From positions 76,408 through 140,407 of the forward strand of contig NZ_JAECZC010000009.1 of the NCBI RefSeq assembly GCF_016056305.1: a DNA stretch of 64,000 bases, read 5' to 3'. The stretch's first letter is position 1. Each line of letters begins with the position of its first letter. The notes below the pieces were generated by a model. It saw only the letters and a program-made list of their open reading frames with translations, did not search any database and was not told the origin of the DNA. Shown one piece after another: positions 46,763 to 58,641 of the stretch. The DNA is from Amazonocrinis nigriterrae CENA67. GTDB taxonomy: Bacteria; Cyanobacteriota; Cyanobacteriia; Cyanobacteriales; Nostocaceae. Both the position numbers and the translations under genes were made by a program.

Positions 46763-47107
46763 ATGGCTCGTAAACTTTTAGAACTGAATACAGAAGATGG
46801 CGGCACGATTTTGGTAGCAGTTGAGTTACCAGATACAGCAGTGGGTCGTGTTGCAGCTCCTGGTGAATTGCCTGTGGAAAAAGTAGAGGCAAGCTTCGAT
46901 GCAGTTAGAGATTTGATTGTTCGCGGGTGTCGTCCCATTACAAAAGCATTTCGTACCTTGCAGCAAGAATCGCAACCTGTAAGCGCAGAAGTTGAGTTTG
47001 GAGTCAATTTTACTGCTAAAGGTTCGGTCTATGTGGTTGAATCCACTGGGCAGGCATCACTGAAGGTGAAAATAACTTGGAAATTGACACCAGAAGAAAA
47101 CAAGTAA
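46763..47107 (+). CDS. Trypco1 (trypsin-co-occurring domain 1) protein
   Basis: A protein of 114 residues forming one small domain. It reads MARKLLELNTEDGGTILVAV, AASFDAVRDL-like (EASFDAVRDLIVRGCRPITK) and AEVEFGVNFTAKGSVYVVES ending in a KVKITWKL strand. This matches the Trypco1 family, named for its association with trypsin-like proteases in bacterial conflict systems. The protease gene starts nine bases after its stop, so they are almost certainly co-translated partners. Confidence 0.85.
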   Translation: MARKLLELNTEDGGTILVAVELPDTAVGRVAAPGELPVEKVEASFDAVRDLIVRGCRPITKAFRTLQQESQPVSAEVEFGVNFTAKGSVYVVESTGQASLKVKITWKLTPEENK

Positions 47108-47116
47108 CAAATTTTC

Positions 47117-48679
47117 ATGAGTTGGGATTTAGTTAAGGCTTGTACGGTGGCGATCGCTACACCAGAAGGTAATATCCAAGGCACGGGCTTTTTCATCTCA
47201 CCTACAGGACATTTACTTACCTGCGCCCATGTAGTTGAGTCAGTCGGTGGTTGGGAAAAAGTCCGAATCAATGGGCAGAAAGTTGAGTTAATTTATTTAG
47301 GCGCTCAAAAACGTCATGATTTTGCCATATTGCAATTACCTGGTTATCAAGGCAAAGTTGTAACTCTCTCATTGAGTTTTGAACCGGGGAATCAATTTCG
47401 CTCGATAGGCTATGGGCGTTCTTTGGAGTATCCAAAAGGTGCCACGATTGAAGGCAGTATCACCGATGCTAACCATAGTAGTGATTTTGATAACCTACCA
47501 ATGTTACGGTTGCGGACAATGGCAGACTCCCAAGAAATCATCGATGGCTATAGCGGTTCTCCCGTCTTTGATATTCAACTACAAGCTGTAGTTGGGATGA
47601 TTGCTGCTTTCGACGGAAAGCAAGGAGGATTAGCTGTACCACTATCAACAGTGCAAGAAAATTGGCCTGAATTGACAGGTTTGCTGTATCCAGAAATAGC
47701 CACAGAACTCGAATTTCCGTTTTTCGATGAGGCTTTTTATAATGATTGTTACAAAGAGATTAAGAAACCAGGAGCATTAATCCGGTTGCAAGCTCCTTTG
47801 CAATGGGGCAAAACTTACTTAATGACTCAAATTTTATATTATGGAACTCAGCAAGGCTATCAAGCAGTACGAGTGGACTTTCAAGAACCAGAAAAAGAAG
47901 TATTTAATTGTCTAAAACGTTTCTTGCAATGGTTTTGTGGCAAGATAGCTGGAGAATTGAATCTACCATATAGCCTAACTGAAAATTGGCAAGGTGTGCT
48001 GGGTGCCAATAGCAAATGTACAAACTATTTTGAAAAATATTTGTTACCAGCAATCAGCAGTTCTTTGATTTTGGGATTGGATAACGTCGATGTAATTTTC
48101 TCCCATGAAAAGATCGCAGGGGATTTTCTGCCATTGCTGCGAACTTGGCATGAAAATGCTAAGAGTAAGGCGATTTGGAAAAAGCTGCGGTTAGTCATTG
48201 CCTATTCCAAAGAAGAGTACATTCTAGGTAAAAATAAGTCGCCGTTCAACGTAGGGATGGCTGTTGAAATACCAGAGTTAAATCAAGGACAGGTGCAGAA
48301 TTTAGTACAACACCTAAAACTCGGTTGGAATGAACAGCAAGTTACCCAACTGATGGAAATGGTAGGCGGACATCCTTGGCTGGTGAAGAAAGCACTGTAT
48401 AAAATAGCACGACGCGAAATGACATTGAAAGAACTATTACAAATTGCTCCCACCGATGGTGGTTTGTATGGCGATCATCTATATCACCAGTTATCAATTT
48501 TGCAGCAAGATTCAGAATTGCTGACAGCTATGAAGCAAGTAGCTGATGCTAATACGCCAATTAAAATTGACATCCGTAAAGCATCTAAATTACGGAATAT
48601 GAGATTGGTGAAATACAGTGGCAACTGTGTTACGCCGCTATGTGACTTGTATCGCCAATATTTTTGCGATTACCTATAG
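47117..48679 (+). CDS. Trypsin-like serine protease fused to degenerate AAA/STAND domain
   Basis: A protein of 520 residues. The N-terminal chymotrypsin-fold protease has a full triad: H38 (LLTCAHVV), D68 (KRHDFAIL) and S146 (DGYSGSPV). From about residue 200 an AAA_35-like ATPase domain follows. Its P-loop is [12 protein letters not shown], and its Walker B reads [12 protein letters not shown], with Asn where a catalytic Glu is expected. There is no signal peptide, so the protease is cytosolic. It lies between Trypco1 and a large AAA_35 gene, 11 bp from the latter. I infer a sensor/effector of a conflict system. Confidence 0.87.
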   Translation: MSWDLVKACTVAIATPEGNIQGTGFFISPTGHLLTCAHVVESVGGWEKVRINGQKVELIYLGAQKRHDFAILQLPGYQGKVVTLSLSFEPGNQFRSIGYGRSLEYPKGATIEGSITDANHSSDFDNLPMLRLRTMADSQEIIDGYSGSPVFDIQLQAVVGMIAAFDGKQGGLAVPLSTVQENWPELTGLLYPEIATELEFPFFDEAFYNDCYKEIKKPGALIRLQAPLQWGKTYLMTQILYYGTQQGYQAVRVDFQEPEKEVFNCLKRFLQWFCGKIAGELNLPYSLTENWQGVLGANSKCTNYFEKYLLPAISSSLILGLDNVDVIFSHEKIAGDFLPLLRTWHENAKSKAIWKKLRLVIAYSKEEYILGKNKSPFNVGMAVEIPELNQGQVQNLVQHLKLGWNEQQVTQLMEMVGGHPWLVKKALYKIARREMTLKELLQIAPTDGGLYGDHLYHQLSILQQDSELLTAMKQVADANTPIKIDIRKASKLRNMRLVKYSGNCVTPLCDLYRQYFCDYL

Positions 48680-48690
48680 CTGTAATCTTT

Positions 48691-51600
48691 ATGGCAAATT
48701 TACCAGATCCTCTACCAAACTACGAATACCAAGTCGGGGGGACTTTACCACCTGATGCCCCCACATATGTAATGCGACAGGCAGATGTGGAACTCTATCA
48801 AGCCTTGAAGCAGGGAGAGTTTTGCTATGTCCTGAACTCGCGACAAATGGGTAAATCGAGTCTGCGGGTAAGAGTGATGGAACAGTTGGAGAAAAACAGA
48901 ATTACTTGTGCAGCATTTGACCTGAACGAAATTGGTACGGATATTACCCCAAAGGAATGGTACGCCGGCGTAATCAACAGACTGGTTACAGATTTAAATA
49001 TATCTGAAACTTTTGATTTAGATAATTGGTGGAATAGTCACGAATCATTGTCTCCAGTAAACCACTTAAGCAAGTTTATTGAAGAAAATTTACTCAAGGA
49101 AATTCCAGAAAATATTGTTATTTTTATTGATGAAATTGATACAGTTTTGAGTTTGAAAAATTTTTCTACTGATGATTTTTTGAGTATGATCCGGTCATGC
49201 TATAACCAACGAGTTCATAAACCAATCTATAAACGCCTAACATTCTGCTTGTTGGGTGTGGCGACTCCCTCAGATTTGATAAAGAATAAACAACGCACAC
49301 CGTTTAATATAGGTCGAGCTATTGAATTAAAAGGCTTTGATTTGTACGAAGACGACGTTAAGCCTTTAGTTAATGGATTAAAGGGAAAAGTCAGCAATCC
49401 CCAATTAGTACTAGAAGAAATTTTGGATTGGACGGGTGGACAACCGTTTCTGACCCAAAAGCTTTGTAAGCTCATCCCTAATGGTATAGAAGCATCGGGA
49501 GTTGAAGAATTGGTGCGATCGCGTATCATCGAAAATTGGGAATCACAGGATAATCCGGAGCATTTGAAGACAATACGCAATCGCATTTTGGGCAATGAAC
49601 AACGTGCTAGTCAGCTACTAGGACTGTATCAACAGATTTTGCAACAACAGGGAATATCAGCGAATGACAATTACGAACAGATGGAATTAAGACTGACAGG
49701 ATTGGTCGTTAAAAAACATAGTAAATTACAGGTCTATAATCGTATTTATGAAAATGTTTTTGATCAAGAATGGCTTAACAATGAGTTAGCAAATTTACGA
49801 CCACCAGGTTATAGAGAAAAAATCACAGCTTGGCTAGCAAGCAACCGTCAAGATGAATCGAGGCTTTTGCGTAAAGATGAGTTAAATAAGGCGCATAAAT
49901 GGGCAGACAAAAGGAATTTAAGTAGGGAAGATTACGATTTTTTACAGGCTAGCCAAGAACTCCGTACAAGAGAATTAGAAGAAATTTCAGAACCATATAA
50001 ATTTATATTTAAAGATAAAAAATTGTTTTCTATTTATGATTTGATTGAGGAATGTGATAATGATCCAGATATAGCAGAACAGTATTTGTTCAATGGAATT
50101 TTTAAAGATTGGCTACTTCGGTCTAAGACAGATATAGCAAACATGTCACTAGAAATTGTGCGTTCCTACCAGCACGAAAAGCGTAAAGGTTTGGAAATCT
50201 TTGTACGGGCACTATGTGAACATGTAGGACGTGATGCCTATCCGAAAATTGCTTTTGAACAGAATCATAAAGACTTCGGTGAAGTAGCAGTTGGAACTCA
50301 ACATAGATTTTCTCTAAATATTGTTAATAAAGGTCGTGGTTTTGCATGGGGAAATGTAACCCTTGTTGGTAATCTACCTGGCTTGCGAATTGTTAATAAT
50401 AAATTTGATTCATCTATTGATAAAACACTTGATATTGATTTGAATACTATTGAGGTAAAACCAGGAAAATACTCTGGTTTTATAGAGATAAATCTAGAAA
50501 ATATTAAGCAAGAAAAGCGTATTATTATAGAGGTAAGCTACATAATAATATACGCTAAACTTGTAGAAATACCTGAATTAAACTTAGGAGTTCTCAGAGA
50601 TGATAGTAATTTCTTTTCTGCCTCATTTCAACTAACTTGTGACCCATCAGACGCAAAAATTAAGGGAACTGCTTTTACTAATAAAAATTATCTTCAAATC
50701 ACACCGTCTAAATTTGAAGAATCATGCTTAGAGTTTTCCTTAAATATAAATACAACATCGCTGGAAGCAGGATGGTATAAAGAGAAAGTTTTTCTAAAAA
50801 CTAATCAGGGTGAATTTGAAGTACCTGTTTATTTTAAAAAAAGCTGCATACGGGACATAATTGCTAATGCTAAATCCGCTGTTATAATTGGTATTCCTCT
50901 CGGATTAATTATGTTTATAATTCGCCATATTTTAGGAAGATTCCTATCAGTAGACTTAGATGATAGCTGGCTTTTATCATATCCACCTGAAGTAACCAAA
51001 TCTTCTTATTGGCTGGAATTTTTTCCATTTATTCATTTGAGTATATTAGGAATACCAGAGATCCAGTTAACATGTTCAATATTTGGAAGTTTAATAGTTC
51101 TGCTTTTGATATTTATATTATATAAATATTCAAATTATATGAATTATATTAAAACCAAAGTTGGGTTAAAAATAACAGTTTTTTCCAATCGAATAAATGA
51201 ATTGAGAGAAAATATTCAAAATATAAATATTACAAATAATCAGCGGATATATAATTATTCATATATGAGCAGAAGTAAAGTAATTTTTCTGCCTTTGTTT
51301 ATAAAAGCTGTATTGTTAATTTCAATATTATTATTAAGTTTATTTGTAATTAAATTTTTAATTAATATTTGTGCTTGGATTGGTTCAACTTTTATTATAA
51401 CTGCTGACTTAACTGCATATCCATTAAGAGTGATTGGTATCGAACCAGCAGAAATTGGATGGTTAGTATTAGGCTGCTTTATTGGTGGAGCTATAGGATT
51501 GATTCAGTCTTTTAAACTTATAGAACAACATTCTTACTTATCTAAAATCTATACAATTGCTATTATCATACCTTTTATATTATTTTCGATTGGCTTGATA

Positions 51601-52191
51601 ACTCCTAGATTTCAAAATCATACAGATTTTTTCTCACACACTATACTTGTAGATGATTTTCAATACCCATCAAAAGAATGGAATCATGACCCATCAGCAA
51701 TTATCACAGGCGGAGGTTTATTTCATCCTGAGTCTCAAAATAACTGGAGTTTGTCTATTTGGGGTAAGCAAAATCAGATAATTAAAAATGTTGATTTCTC
51801 AGTAAACGCCACGAAAATAAGTGGATCTGACGATGCAGGATTCGGTATAGTTGCTCGATATAGTGATCAGGTTGATGAAAAATTTTATTATTTGCTAATT
51901 AAAGGTAATGGACAATTTTATATGGGTAAATATTCAACAAGTAAGCGTTGGGAAGACAAAGTGGGATGGCATTACTCCACTAGTATCAAGCAAGGTAATA
52001 AGAATGAGAATCAATTGAGAATTGTGTGCGAGGGCGAAAGAATAATTTGGTGGATTAATGGTCAAAGAATCGGTATTTTTGAAGATAATTCTTACAGTGA
52101 TGGACGAATAGGAGTTATCTCATTACCAGATAATAGTGATGGAGTAGCTGTATTTTTTGATAATGTTATTGTTAAGACAAAACCTGAATAG
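48691..52191 (+). CDS. Large AAA_35-type protein with Ig-like region, membrane segments and lectin-like C-terminus
   Basis: A protein of 1,166 residues from the ATG at 48691 ([17 protein letters not shown]). Residues ~1-370 are an AAA_35/STAND-type ATPase (P-loop [13 protein letters not shown], Walker [28 protein letters not shown]). A helical linker follows ([20 protein letters not shown]). About 525-720 is beta-rich and Ig-like ([20 protein letters not shown]). About 725-975 holds roughly five membrane helices. About 985-1166 resembles a DUF1080/concanavalin-like domain ([33 protein letters not shown]). Usual AAA_35 proteins end in WD40 or kinase modules, so this layout is unusual. The AT-rich second half contrasts with its neighbours. 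Confidence 0.8.
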   Translation: MANLPDPLPNYEYQVGGTLPPDAPTYVMRQADVELYQALKQGEFCYVLNSRQMGKSSLRVRVMEQLEKNRITCAAFDLNEIGTDITPKEWYAGVINRLVTDLNISETFDLDNWWNSHESLSPVNHLSKFIEENLLKEIPENIVIFIDEIDTVLSLKNFSTDDFLSMIRSCYNQRVHKPIYKRLTFCLLGVATPSDLIKNKQRTPFNIGRAIELKGFDLYEDDVKPLVNGLKGKVSNPQLVLEEILDWTGGQPFLTQKLCKLIPNGIEASGVEELVRSRIIENWESQDNPEHLKTIRNRILGNEQRASQLLGLYQQILQQQGISANDNYEQMELRLTGLVVKKHSKLQVYNRIYENVFDQEWLNNELANLRPPGYREKITAWLASNRQDESRLLRKDELNKAHKWADKRNLSREDYDFLQASQELRTRELEEISEPYKFIFKDKKLFSIYDLIEECDNDPDIAEQYLFNGIFKDWLLRSKTDIANMSLEIVRSYQHEKRKGLEIFVRALCEHVGRDAYPKIAFEQNHKDFGEVAVGTQHRFSLNIVNKGRGFAWGNVTLVGNLPGLRIVNNKFDSSIDKTLDIDLNTIEVKPGKYSGFIEINLENIKQEKRIIIEVSYIIIYAKLVEIPELNLGVLRDDSNFFSASFQLTCDPSDAKIKGTAFTNKNYLQITPSKFEESCLEFSLNINTTSLEAGWYKEKVFLKTNQGEFEVPVYFKKSCIRDIIANAKSAVIIGIPLGLIMFIIRHILGRFLSVDLDDSWLLSYPPEVTKSSYWLEFFPFIHLSILGIPEIQLTCSIFGSLIVLLLIFILYKYSNYMNYIKTKVGLKITVFSNRINELRENIQNINITNNQRIYNYSYMSRSKVIFLPLFIKAVLLISILLLSLFVIKFLINICAWIGSTFIITADLTAYPLRVIGIEPAEIGWLVLGCFIGGAIGLIQSFKLIEQHSYLSKIYTIAIIIPFILFSIGLITPRFQNHTDFFSHTILVDDFQYPSKEWNHDPSAIITGGGLFHPESQNNWSLSIWGKQNQIIKNVDFSVNATKISGSDDAGFGIVARYSDQVDEKFYYLLIKGNGQFYMGKYSTSKRWEDKVGWHYSTSIKQGNKNENQLRIVCEGERIIWWINGQRIGIFEDNSYSDGRIGVISLPDNSDGVAVFFDNVIVKTKPE

Positions 52192-52336
52192 ATCAGAGAT
52201 AACACTTGTCAAAGCAGGCGATCGCATTTATTTACCAGAGGTAATAGTATCCAAAAATTGCTGAGAAGTTATACATTCGGTAAGCTTGGCTAACGCACCT
52301 CACAACAAAGCAGGCGATCGCACATTTCTCACTCAA

Positions 52337-52441
52337 TTAATTTTCTGTTTCCTGATGCGGATCTGCCTGTGGAGGATGCCAACCAGCTTGCAACCAAAGT
52401 CGCCGAGATTTCTGAATGAACCCATTACCATGACGTTCATC
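52337..52441 (-). pseudogene. HNH endonuclease C-terminal remnant
   Basis: In the frame ending at a TAA at 52337-52339 the sequence reads DERHGNGFIQKSRRLWLQAG and then WHPPQADPHQETEN. The RRLWxQAGWHPP ending is what I know from cyanobacterial HNH endonucleases. No start codon and no HNH core precede it, because the frame is closed by a TAG inside the 86-residue gene upstream. I read it as the tail of a deleted HNH gene. Confidence 0.5.
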
Positions 52442-52448
52442 ATTTATA

Positions 52449-52709
52449 TCAATTGGTTTGGAACCATTTTGATTCAGCAGCTAAAACAGAATTAGCGTAG
52501 GTAAAAATCTGCGCCAACTCAGATATACCATCTAATTCAGCTTTTTCTTCTGGTGTGATTAATCCAGATTTGCTTCGTTCTAGCAGTTCATCTGAACGAG
52601 CTTGTAGTTCTTCGGTAAACTTAAAAAGATTAAGATTATTAACTTTTTCTAGTTTTATTCCTGTTTCCAACCAGTATGAAGGTTCAATCATTAATTTAGG
52701 GTTGATCAT
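52449..52709 (-). CDS. Small protein, possible partner of an HNH/PIN nuclease
   Basis: A protein of 86 residues from the ATG at 52709. It is helical and acidic (TEELQARSDELLERSKSGLI, TPEEKAELDGISELAQIFTY). Proteins of this pattern (ITPEEKAELD) in cyanobacteria often precede an HNH or PIN nuclease gene. Here only a nuclease remnant follows. The function is unknown; an antitoxin-like role is a guess from context. Confidence 0.6.
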   Translation of the reverse strand: MINPKLMIEPSYWLETGIKLEKVNNLNLFKFTEELQARSDELLERSKSGLITPEEKAELDGISELAQIFTYANSVLAAESKWFQTN

Positions 52710-53164
52710 GGGTTGAACATGGAATGCTGCACTTTTATCTTAGCTTTTAAAAACGACTTATGGCTAAAACACCAAGCATAGTAATATCTTCCCTAGGAGA
52801 CGCTACGCGAACGGTGAGCTGAGTTGCTTTGCGACACGCTGCGCGAACGCTAATACACCCTCATCATAAAGCAGACGATCACCCAAAAACTACAAGACTA
52901 CATTTGTATCTAATATAATTTAAGGTTGTGTCAACTCCACTCATCCCTAATCAAAACAAGCAGGGATTGAGCCTGAAGAATTTATTAACCGCTCTTAGTA
53001 ATCAAGTAGAGTTGTATTCATGATAAAAATAGTGGACTATTAAAAATCTGTTTGTTAAACTCACTAAATTTTTAGGGATGCTTCTTGGTACTAATGCAGA
53101 TATTTATATTTTTATAAAAAGTTGCCTCTAATTTAACTTCCAAATAGCAGTTTTCACGATTGAA
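52710..53164. other. Gap with a dispersed repeat fragment
   Basis: No gene is visible. At 52790-52850 two related segments, GACGCTACGCGAACG and CACGCTGCGCGAACG, belong to a dispersed Nostocales repeat. Confidence 0.5.
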
Positions 53165-53977
53165 TTAAGCTTGCTCTTGTTGGTTTAACCAAACTACTAA
53201 ATCAGCTACTTGCGAAAAATCCAATAACGCCTCCCCTAAATTTTCCAACTGTTCCGCAGATAAATTACGAACCTGCTCAACTAATGATGCATCAATATCA
53301 CCAAAGCGCCTTTTAAGCTGACGACTAATCAGTTTAAATGCTTCCTTTTGAACGATATCTTGATAAATTACAGACTCGCGCATAATATCCTCCCGTAATA
53401 ATTGCCTAATTAAATCTTTATCAAATCGCAAACCCGCAATAATTTCTACACAACTCGCAATATTTTGTCGTTCCTCTCTATCTAAAATTGTAGCGATTTG
53501 TTCAGCCACTTGTGCCAGTAAAGCTTGCGACGAGTTAGTTCGTGTCAAAGTTGCTAGAGGTAATAGTGCAGAATTGCTTAAAAATACTGCTGAATCTTGC
53601 TCCCACAGGCGAACTACCCGATAGTGATGAATTGTTGTCTCGTCTCGATATTCTTCTGTGAAAGCTACCTCGTTATTAGTTTCCTGCAAAAAGATTACCA
53701 CCTGAGTTACAGAACATCGGTATTGACGTTTCAATCTCACAGAATAATCAAGCATTCGGAAATTAAGGGGCGGGTTAGATGTCGCCAAGGTTTGAAATTC
53801 AATGTGCAAAATTTGGTTAGCTGCTTGCAGAAAGGTTACGGAATCTGCGCGTATTGGTTCAAGTGTAAGTTCTGTTTTTAACACTTCAATTTTTTGCACT
53901 TCTACCCCAAGCAACCAGCGGACAAACTCAGCCCGGTACTGTTCAGCTAAATATTTACAAGCGTTGTCGTAACTCAA
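53165..53977 (-). CDS. Rpn-family / DUF4351 nuclease-like protein
   Basis: A protein of 270 residues from a TTG at 53977. The nuclease-like core shows RADSVTFLQAANQILHIEFQ, giving the D and ExQ residues of the PD-(D/E)XK fold. RMLDYSVRLKRQY follows, and the C-terminal DUF4351-like helices read QLKRRFGDIDASLVEQVRNL. These genes are multicopy in cyanobacteria, and the biological role is uncertain. It lies downstream of the groESL terminator in the same direction. Confidence 0.8.
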   Translation of the reverse strand: MSYDNACKYLAEQYRAEFVRWLLGVEVQKIEVLKTELTLEPIRADSVTFLQAANQILHIEFQTLATSNPPLNFRMLDYSVRLKRQYRCSVTQVVIFLQETNNEVAFTEEYRDETTIHHYRVVRLWEQDSAVFLSNSALLPLATLTRTNSSQALLAQVAEQIATILDREERQNIASCVEIIAGLRFDKDLIRQLLREDIMRESVIYQDIVQKEAFKLISRQLKRRFGDIDASLVEQVRNLSAEQLENLGEALLDFSQVADLVVWLNQQEQA

Positions 53978-54013
53978 ATCTCTCTTTTTTCCTCATTCCA
54001 AAAATATTCCCAT

Positions 54014-54051
54014 AAAAAAACAGCCGCCTCCACAAGGGAAGCAGCTGTTTT
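54014..54051 (-). terminator. groESL Rho-independent terminator
   Basis: On the minus strand AAAACAGCTGC pairs with GCGGCTGTTTT (one G-U pair), followed by a run of U. It lies 23 bp after the groEL stop codon. Confidence 0.85.
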
Positions 54052-54073
54052 ACAAACAGGGGACTATCAAGTA

Positions 54074-55800
<1,727 letters not shown>

Positions 55801-55802
55801 GA

Positions 55803-56114
55803 TTACGCAACGACTGCTAAAATGTCTTTTTCAGAAAGCAGTACATATTCTTCGGTGCCGAGTTTGATGTCGGTGCCAGCGTACTTGGAGTACAACACCT
55901 TATCGCCGATTTTGATTTCCAATTCTTGACGGCTACCGTCGTCATTACGCTTGCCAGGGCCAAGGGCTACTACTTCGCCTACTTGGGGCTTTTCCTTAGC
56001 GGTGTCGGGCAAGTACAAACCACCTGCGGTTTTTTCTTCAGAGGCGCTCACTTTCACGAATACGCGATCGCCTAAAGGTTTTACTGTAGATACGCTTAGA
56101 GATACAGCTGCCAT
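55803..56114 (-). CDS. groES: Co-chaperonin GroES
   Basis: A protein of 103 residues that caps GroEL. It shows [20 protein letters not shown], the mobile loop [14 protein letters not shown] and [14 protein letters not shown]. An ATG lies at 56114. It is the first gene of the heat-shock operon, with CIRCE directly upstream. Confidence 0.97.
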   Translation of the reverse strand: MAAVSLSVSTVKPLGDRVFVKVSASEEKTAGGLYLPDTAKEKPQVGEVVALGPGKRNDDGSRQELEIKIGDKVLYSKYAGTDIKLGTEEYVLLSEKDILAVVA

Positions 56115-56130
56115 AGAATTTTCTCCAGAG

Positions 56131-56157
56131 TTAGCACTCTCAACTCCTGAGTGCTAA
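56131..56157. promoter_or_regulatory. CIRCE operator (HrcA binding site)
   Basis: TTAGCACTC-N9-GAGTGCTAA, the exact consensus, 16 bp upstream of the groES ATG. It is the repressor site of HrcA. Confidence 0.97.
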
Positions 56158-56196
56158 TTTACCGAAGAGCAGCACCCAATGGCAATAATTGCTTGT

Positions 56197-56212
56197 GTAC
56201 GGGTTCCCGAAC
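56197..56212 (-). promoter_or_regulatory. K-box-like element upstream of groES
   Basis: On the minus strand the sequence is GTTCGGGAACCCGTAC. It fits the K-box consensus as I recall it (GTTCGG-NNAN-CC-NN-AC), which is linked to HrcA-independent light and heat control of groESL in cyanobacteria. It lies about 40 bp upstream of CIRCE. Confidence 0.65.
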
Positions 56213-56359
56213 TCGGTAATCGCAGGCTCACTTAAGTATGAATACTCAATTATTCAGAGCTTTCGGGTTCTGTTCTGTAAGTTACGAATATTTTTATATG
56301 GTCAAGTTTGTTTGCAAAGCTTGCAAATTGTTATAGAACTGTAATCAGGGAGCCGCTCA

Positions 56360-56833
56360 ATGAGTAACAATACAGTGATCCAGAAAAGCCGACAAATCCC
56401 CAAAACCACTAAACCCCCGGACAATCAAGCCTTAAGTAATTGTGTAGAAACTCTGGGACTAGCAAAAATTCAGCGACACATTTTTCTTTGTGCTGACCAG
56501 ACAGTTGCTAACTGCTGTTCAAAACAAGCTAGTGTGGAAGCCTGGGAATACTTAAAAAAGCGTCTCAAAGAGCTAAAACTCGATCGCCCCCAAGAAAGTC
56601 GTCCCACTTGCATCTTCAGAACCAAAGCCAATTGCTTGCGAGTTTGTTGTTCTGGGCCGATAATGGTTGTTTACCCGGATGGTGTCTGGTATCGCCAAGC
56701 AAACCCGGAAGTTATTGAGCGGATCATCCAAGAACACTTGATAGGCAATAAGGTGGTGGAAGAATATGCATTTTTAACCCATCCTTTGCCGGAAACTCCC
56801 TTACTTGCTTGTGAACATTTGATAGAGGCTTAA
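56360..56833 (+). CDS. (2Fe-2S) thioredoxin-like ferredoxin domain protein
   Basis: A protein of 157 residues. The C44-x7-CC ([12 protein letters not shown]) and C92-x3-CC ([20 protein letters not shown]) clusters match the thioredoxin-fold 2Fe-2S ferredoxin-like family. The helix [12 protein letters not shown] lies between. The N-terminal ~35 residues are a polar extension. It is cytosolic, probably an electron carrier; the partner is unknown. The ATG is at 56360, divergent from groES. Confidence 0.85.
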   Translation: MSNNTVIQKSRQIPKTTKPPDNQALSNCVETLGLAKIQRHIFLCADQTVANCCSKQASVEAWEYLKKRLKELKLDRPQESRPTCIFRTKANCLRVCCSGPIMVVYPDGVWYRQANPEVIERIIQEHLIGNKVVEEYAFLTHPLPETPLLACEHLIEA

Positions 56834-57168
56834 CATCTGAAGGATATAGTAAAGCAGTAAGCCAATGAAAGCGCGGGTTGTTTTGCAGCTAGGGTCATCT
56901 TAAGCCAATACTTACTTGTGAACTAGTGTGAACTAGAAGGATTATTATTTAATCAACGTTTTCCACCTGCCGCTTTCAAAGGGATATATAATAGCGCATT
57001 ATAAAAACTACTGCTCTACGTATCCTTACTGGACTTCTGCCAATGAGCTAGTGGTCTCCTAAAAAGTAATCAACACTTTTGAGACTTCGAGGAAGCAAAG
57101 GCAAGTTAAGTGGGAAAAAGAACAACATCTCAATAATCCACCATAGAGGATAACCATTCAAGACCTTG
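56834..57168 (+). promoter_or_regulatory. Promoter region and leader of the NarL-type regulator
   Basis: No gene is visible. TATAAT at 56987-56992 is a good -10 candidate about 180 bp upstream of the regulator; a canonical -35 is not evident. Confidence 0.4.
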
Positions 57169-57846
57169 ATGGACCGAAGCGCGACAAGTGCCACTGCTAT
57201 GAAAGAGCCCAGCATGAAAGATCACAAACGACTTCTATTGATTGATGATGACCCTAACCTCATCTTGCTGGTGAAGGATTACTTGGAATTCAGAGGATAT
57301 GAAGTCATCACTGCTGAAAATGGACGAGAAGCTCTGGAAATCTTAGAACAAGATGTACCAGACATGATCATCTGTGACGTAATGATGCCAGAAATGGACG
57401 GCTACACTTTTGTCGAACAAGTCAGGCAAAACGAACGTACCGGTTGGATTCCCGTTCTCTTCCTTTCAGCCAAAGGACAAAGTGCAGACCGAGTGAAAGG
57501 GCTGAATAAAGGTGCTGATGTATATATGGTCAAGCCTTTTGAACCCGAAGAACTCGTAGCACAAGTAGAATCTTCCCTCAAGCAAACTATCCGTTGGAAA
57601 GAACACCAAGCTAAGGGAGGAGAAAACGGTTCCCGCATTCAAGTACCATTTGATGTGCAGTTAACCCCAACCGAACTGAAAGTAGTACAGTTTGTAGCCA
57701 GGGGTTTAGCTAACCGGGAAATTGCTGAAGAATTAAATGTTAGTCAGCGAACTGTTGAAAGCCATGTGTCCAACATGTTGGGCAAAACCAATCTCCATAA
57801 CCGCACTGAACTAGCGCGGTGGGCGATTGAAAATCAAATGGCTTAA
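57169..57846 (+). CDS. NarL/LuxR-family response regulator
   Basis: A protein of about 225 residues. The receiver domain shows LLLIDDDPNLILLV, the phosphoacceptor IICDVMMPEMDGY and VYMVKPFEPEEL. The LuxR-type HTH reads LTPTELKVVQFVARGLANRE and VSQRTVESHVSNMLGKTNLH. The layout resembles the Ycf29-type regulators of cyanobacteria and red-algal plastids. The start is uncertain between ATG 57169 and ATG 57214. A strong terminator follows. Confidence 0.92.
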   Translation: MDRSATSATAMKEPSMKDHKRLLLIDDDPNLILLVKDYLEFRGYEVITAENGREALEILEQDVPDMIICDVMMPEMDGYTFVEQVRQNERTGWIPVLFLSAKGQSADRVKGLNKGADVYMVKPFEPEELVAQVESSLKQTIRWKEHQAKGGENGSRIQVPFDVQLTPTELKVVQFVARGLANREIAEELNVSQRTVESHVSNMLGKTNLHNRTELARWAIENQMA

Positions 57847-57911
57847 TTAGCTATCAGCGTTCAGCCGTCAACTGACTGCTGACAGCTGATAGCTTAATTT
57901 TTGGTTTTTTA
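57845..57911 (+). terminator. Rho-independent terminator of the response regulator gene
   Basis: AGCTATCAGC (57849-57858) pairs perfectly with GCTGATAGCT (57885-57894), followed by TAATTTTTGGTTTTTT. The rest of the gap up to 58173 shows nothing recognisable. Confidence 0.8.
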
Positions 57912-58173
57912 TTATTCAGAGGGCTGATTGTAAAGATTTATGTTGCGATCGCTCTGACCACTGACTTTTGTGACTACAAAAATGGCTGTGGAATCTTAGT
58001 CAGAAACTAGTAACCAAATGACTGAAACTTGGAAAAGTTTTTCAAGTACTACTTTGGGTGCGTCTATTATTTTTAATTTAGCCATAATAATATCATAATA
58101 ATATATTTTATACCAATTCTCTAAAATCCGGCAAAAAATTAAAACCAGGACTTAGACAGCAAAAAATGCTCAA

Positions 58174-58641
58174 ATGCCGAATCTAGCCATAGCTGCACCT
58201 ACGGTTTCGCCTAAAACAGTGACAGTTCCCTTACCTGAGACAGTGGAAGAAGGTCAGCAGGTATATGAAGAAAAACGCGAACAAGTATTAGCCAGTCGCA
58301 GCAATTTAGTAGAAATTGATTTATTGCCTAAAGGCGACCCCATGCGGATGATTGGCAATAATATTCAAAGTCACTATCGGATTTTAGTATGTCGTGGCGA
58401 TCGCCGTCCTTATGCTGATTTATATGCCTTTAATTTACAAGATGTAATTCCATCATTTACCCTACCTTTGCGTTCTAGCGATACGGAACCAATTATAGAT
58501 TTGCAGGCATTGTTAAATGAGGTATATGACATCTACGGTTATGATTTGGTAGTAGATTACAGTCAACAGCCAGTACCAGCGTTGTCAGAAGCAGATGCAG
58601 CTTGGACGGATGCACTGTTGCAGGAGAAGGGTGTAGGGTAA
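58174..58641 (+). pseudogene. Truncated DUF4058-family gene
   Basis: An open frame of 155 residues. EEKREQVLASRSNLVEIDLL, HYRILVCRGDRRPYADLYAF and PIIDLQALLNEVYDIYGYDL are the C-terminal half of DUF4058. The first ~100 residues of the family are absent, and an internal block between TVPLPETVEEG and QQVYEEKRE also appears to be missing. The frame is open with an ATG at 58174, so a short protein may still be made. Confidence 0.6.

Noticed and set aside
52286-52495. 69-codon plus-strand frame after the large AAA_35 gene
   Set aside because: Its sequence is the complement of the HNH remnant and the 86-residue gene; the opposite strand gives recognisable protein.
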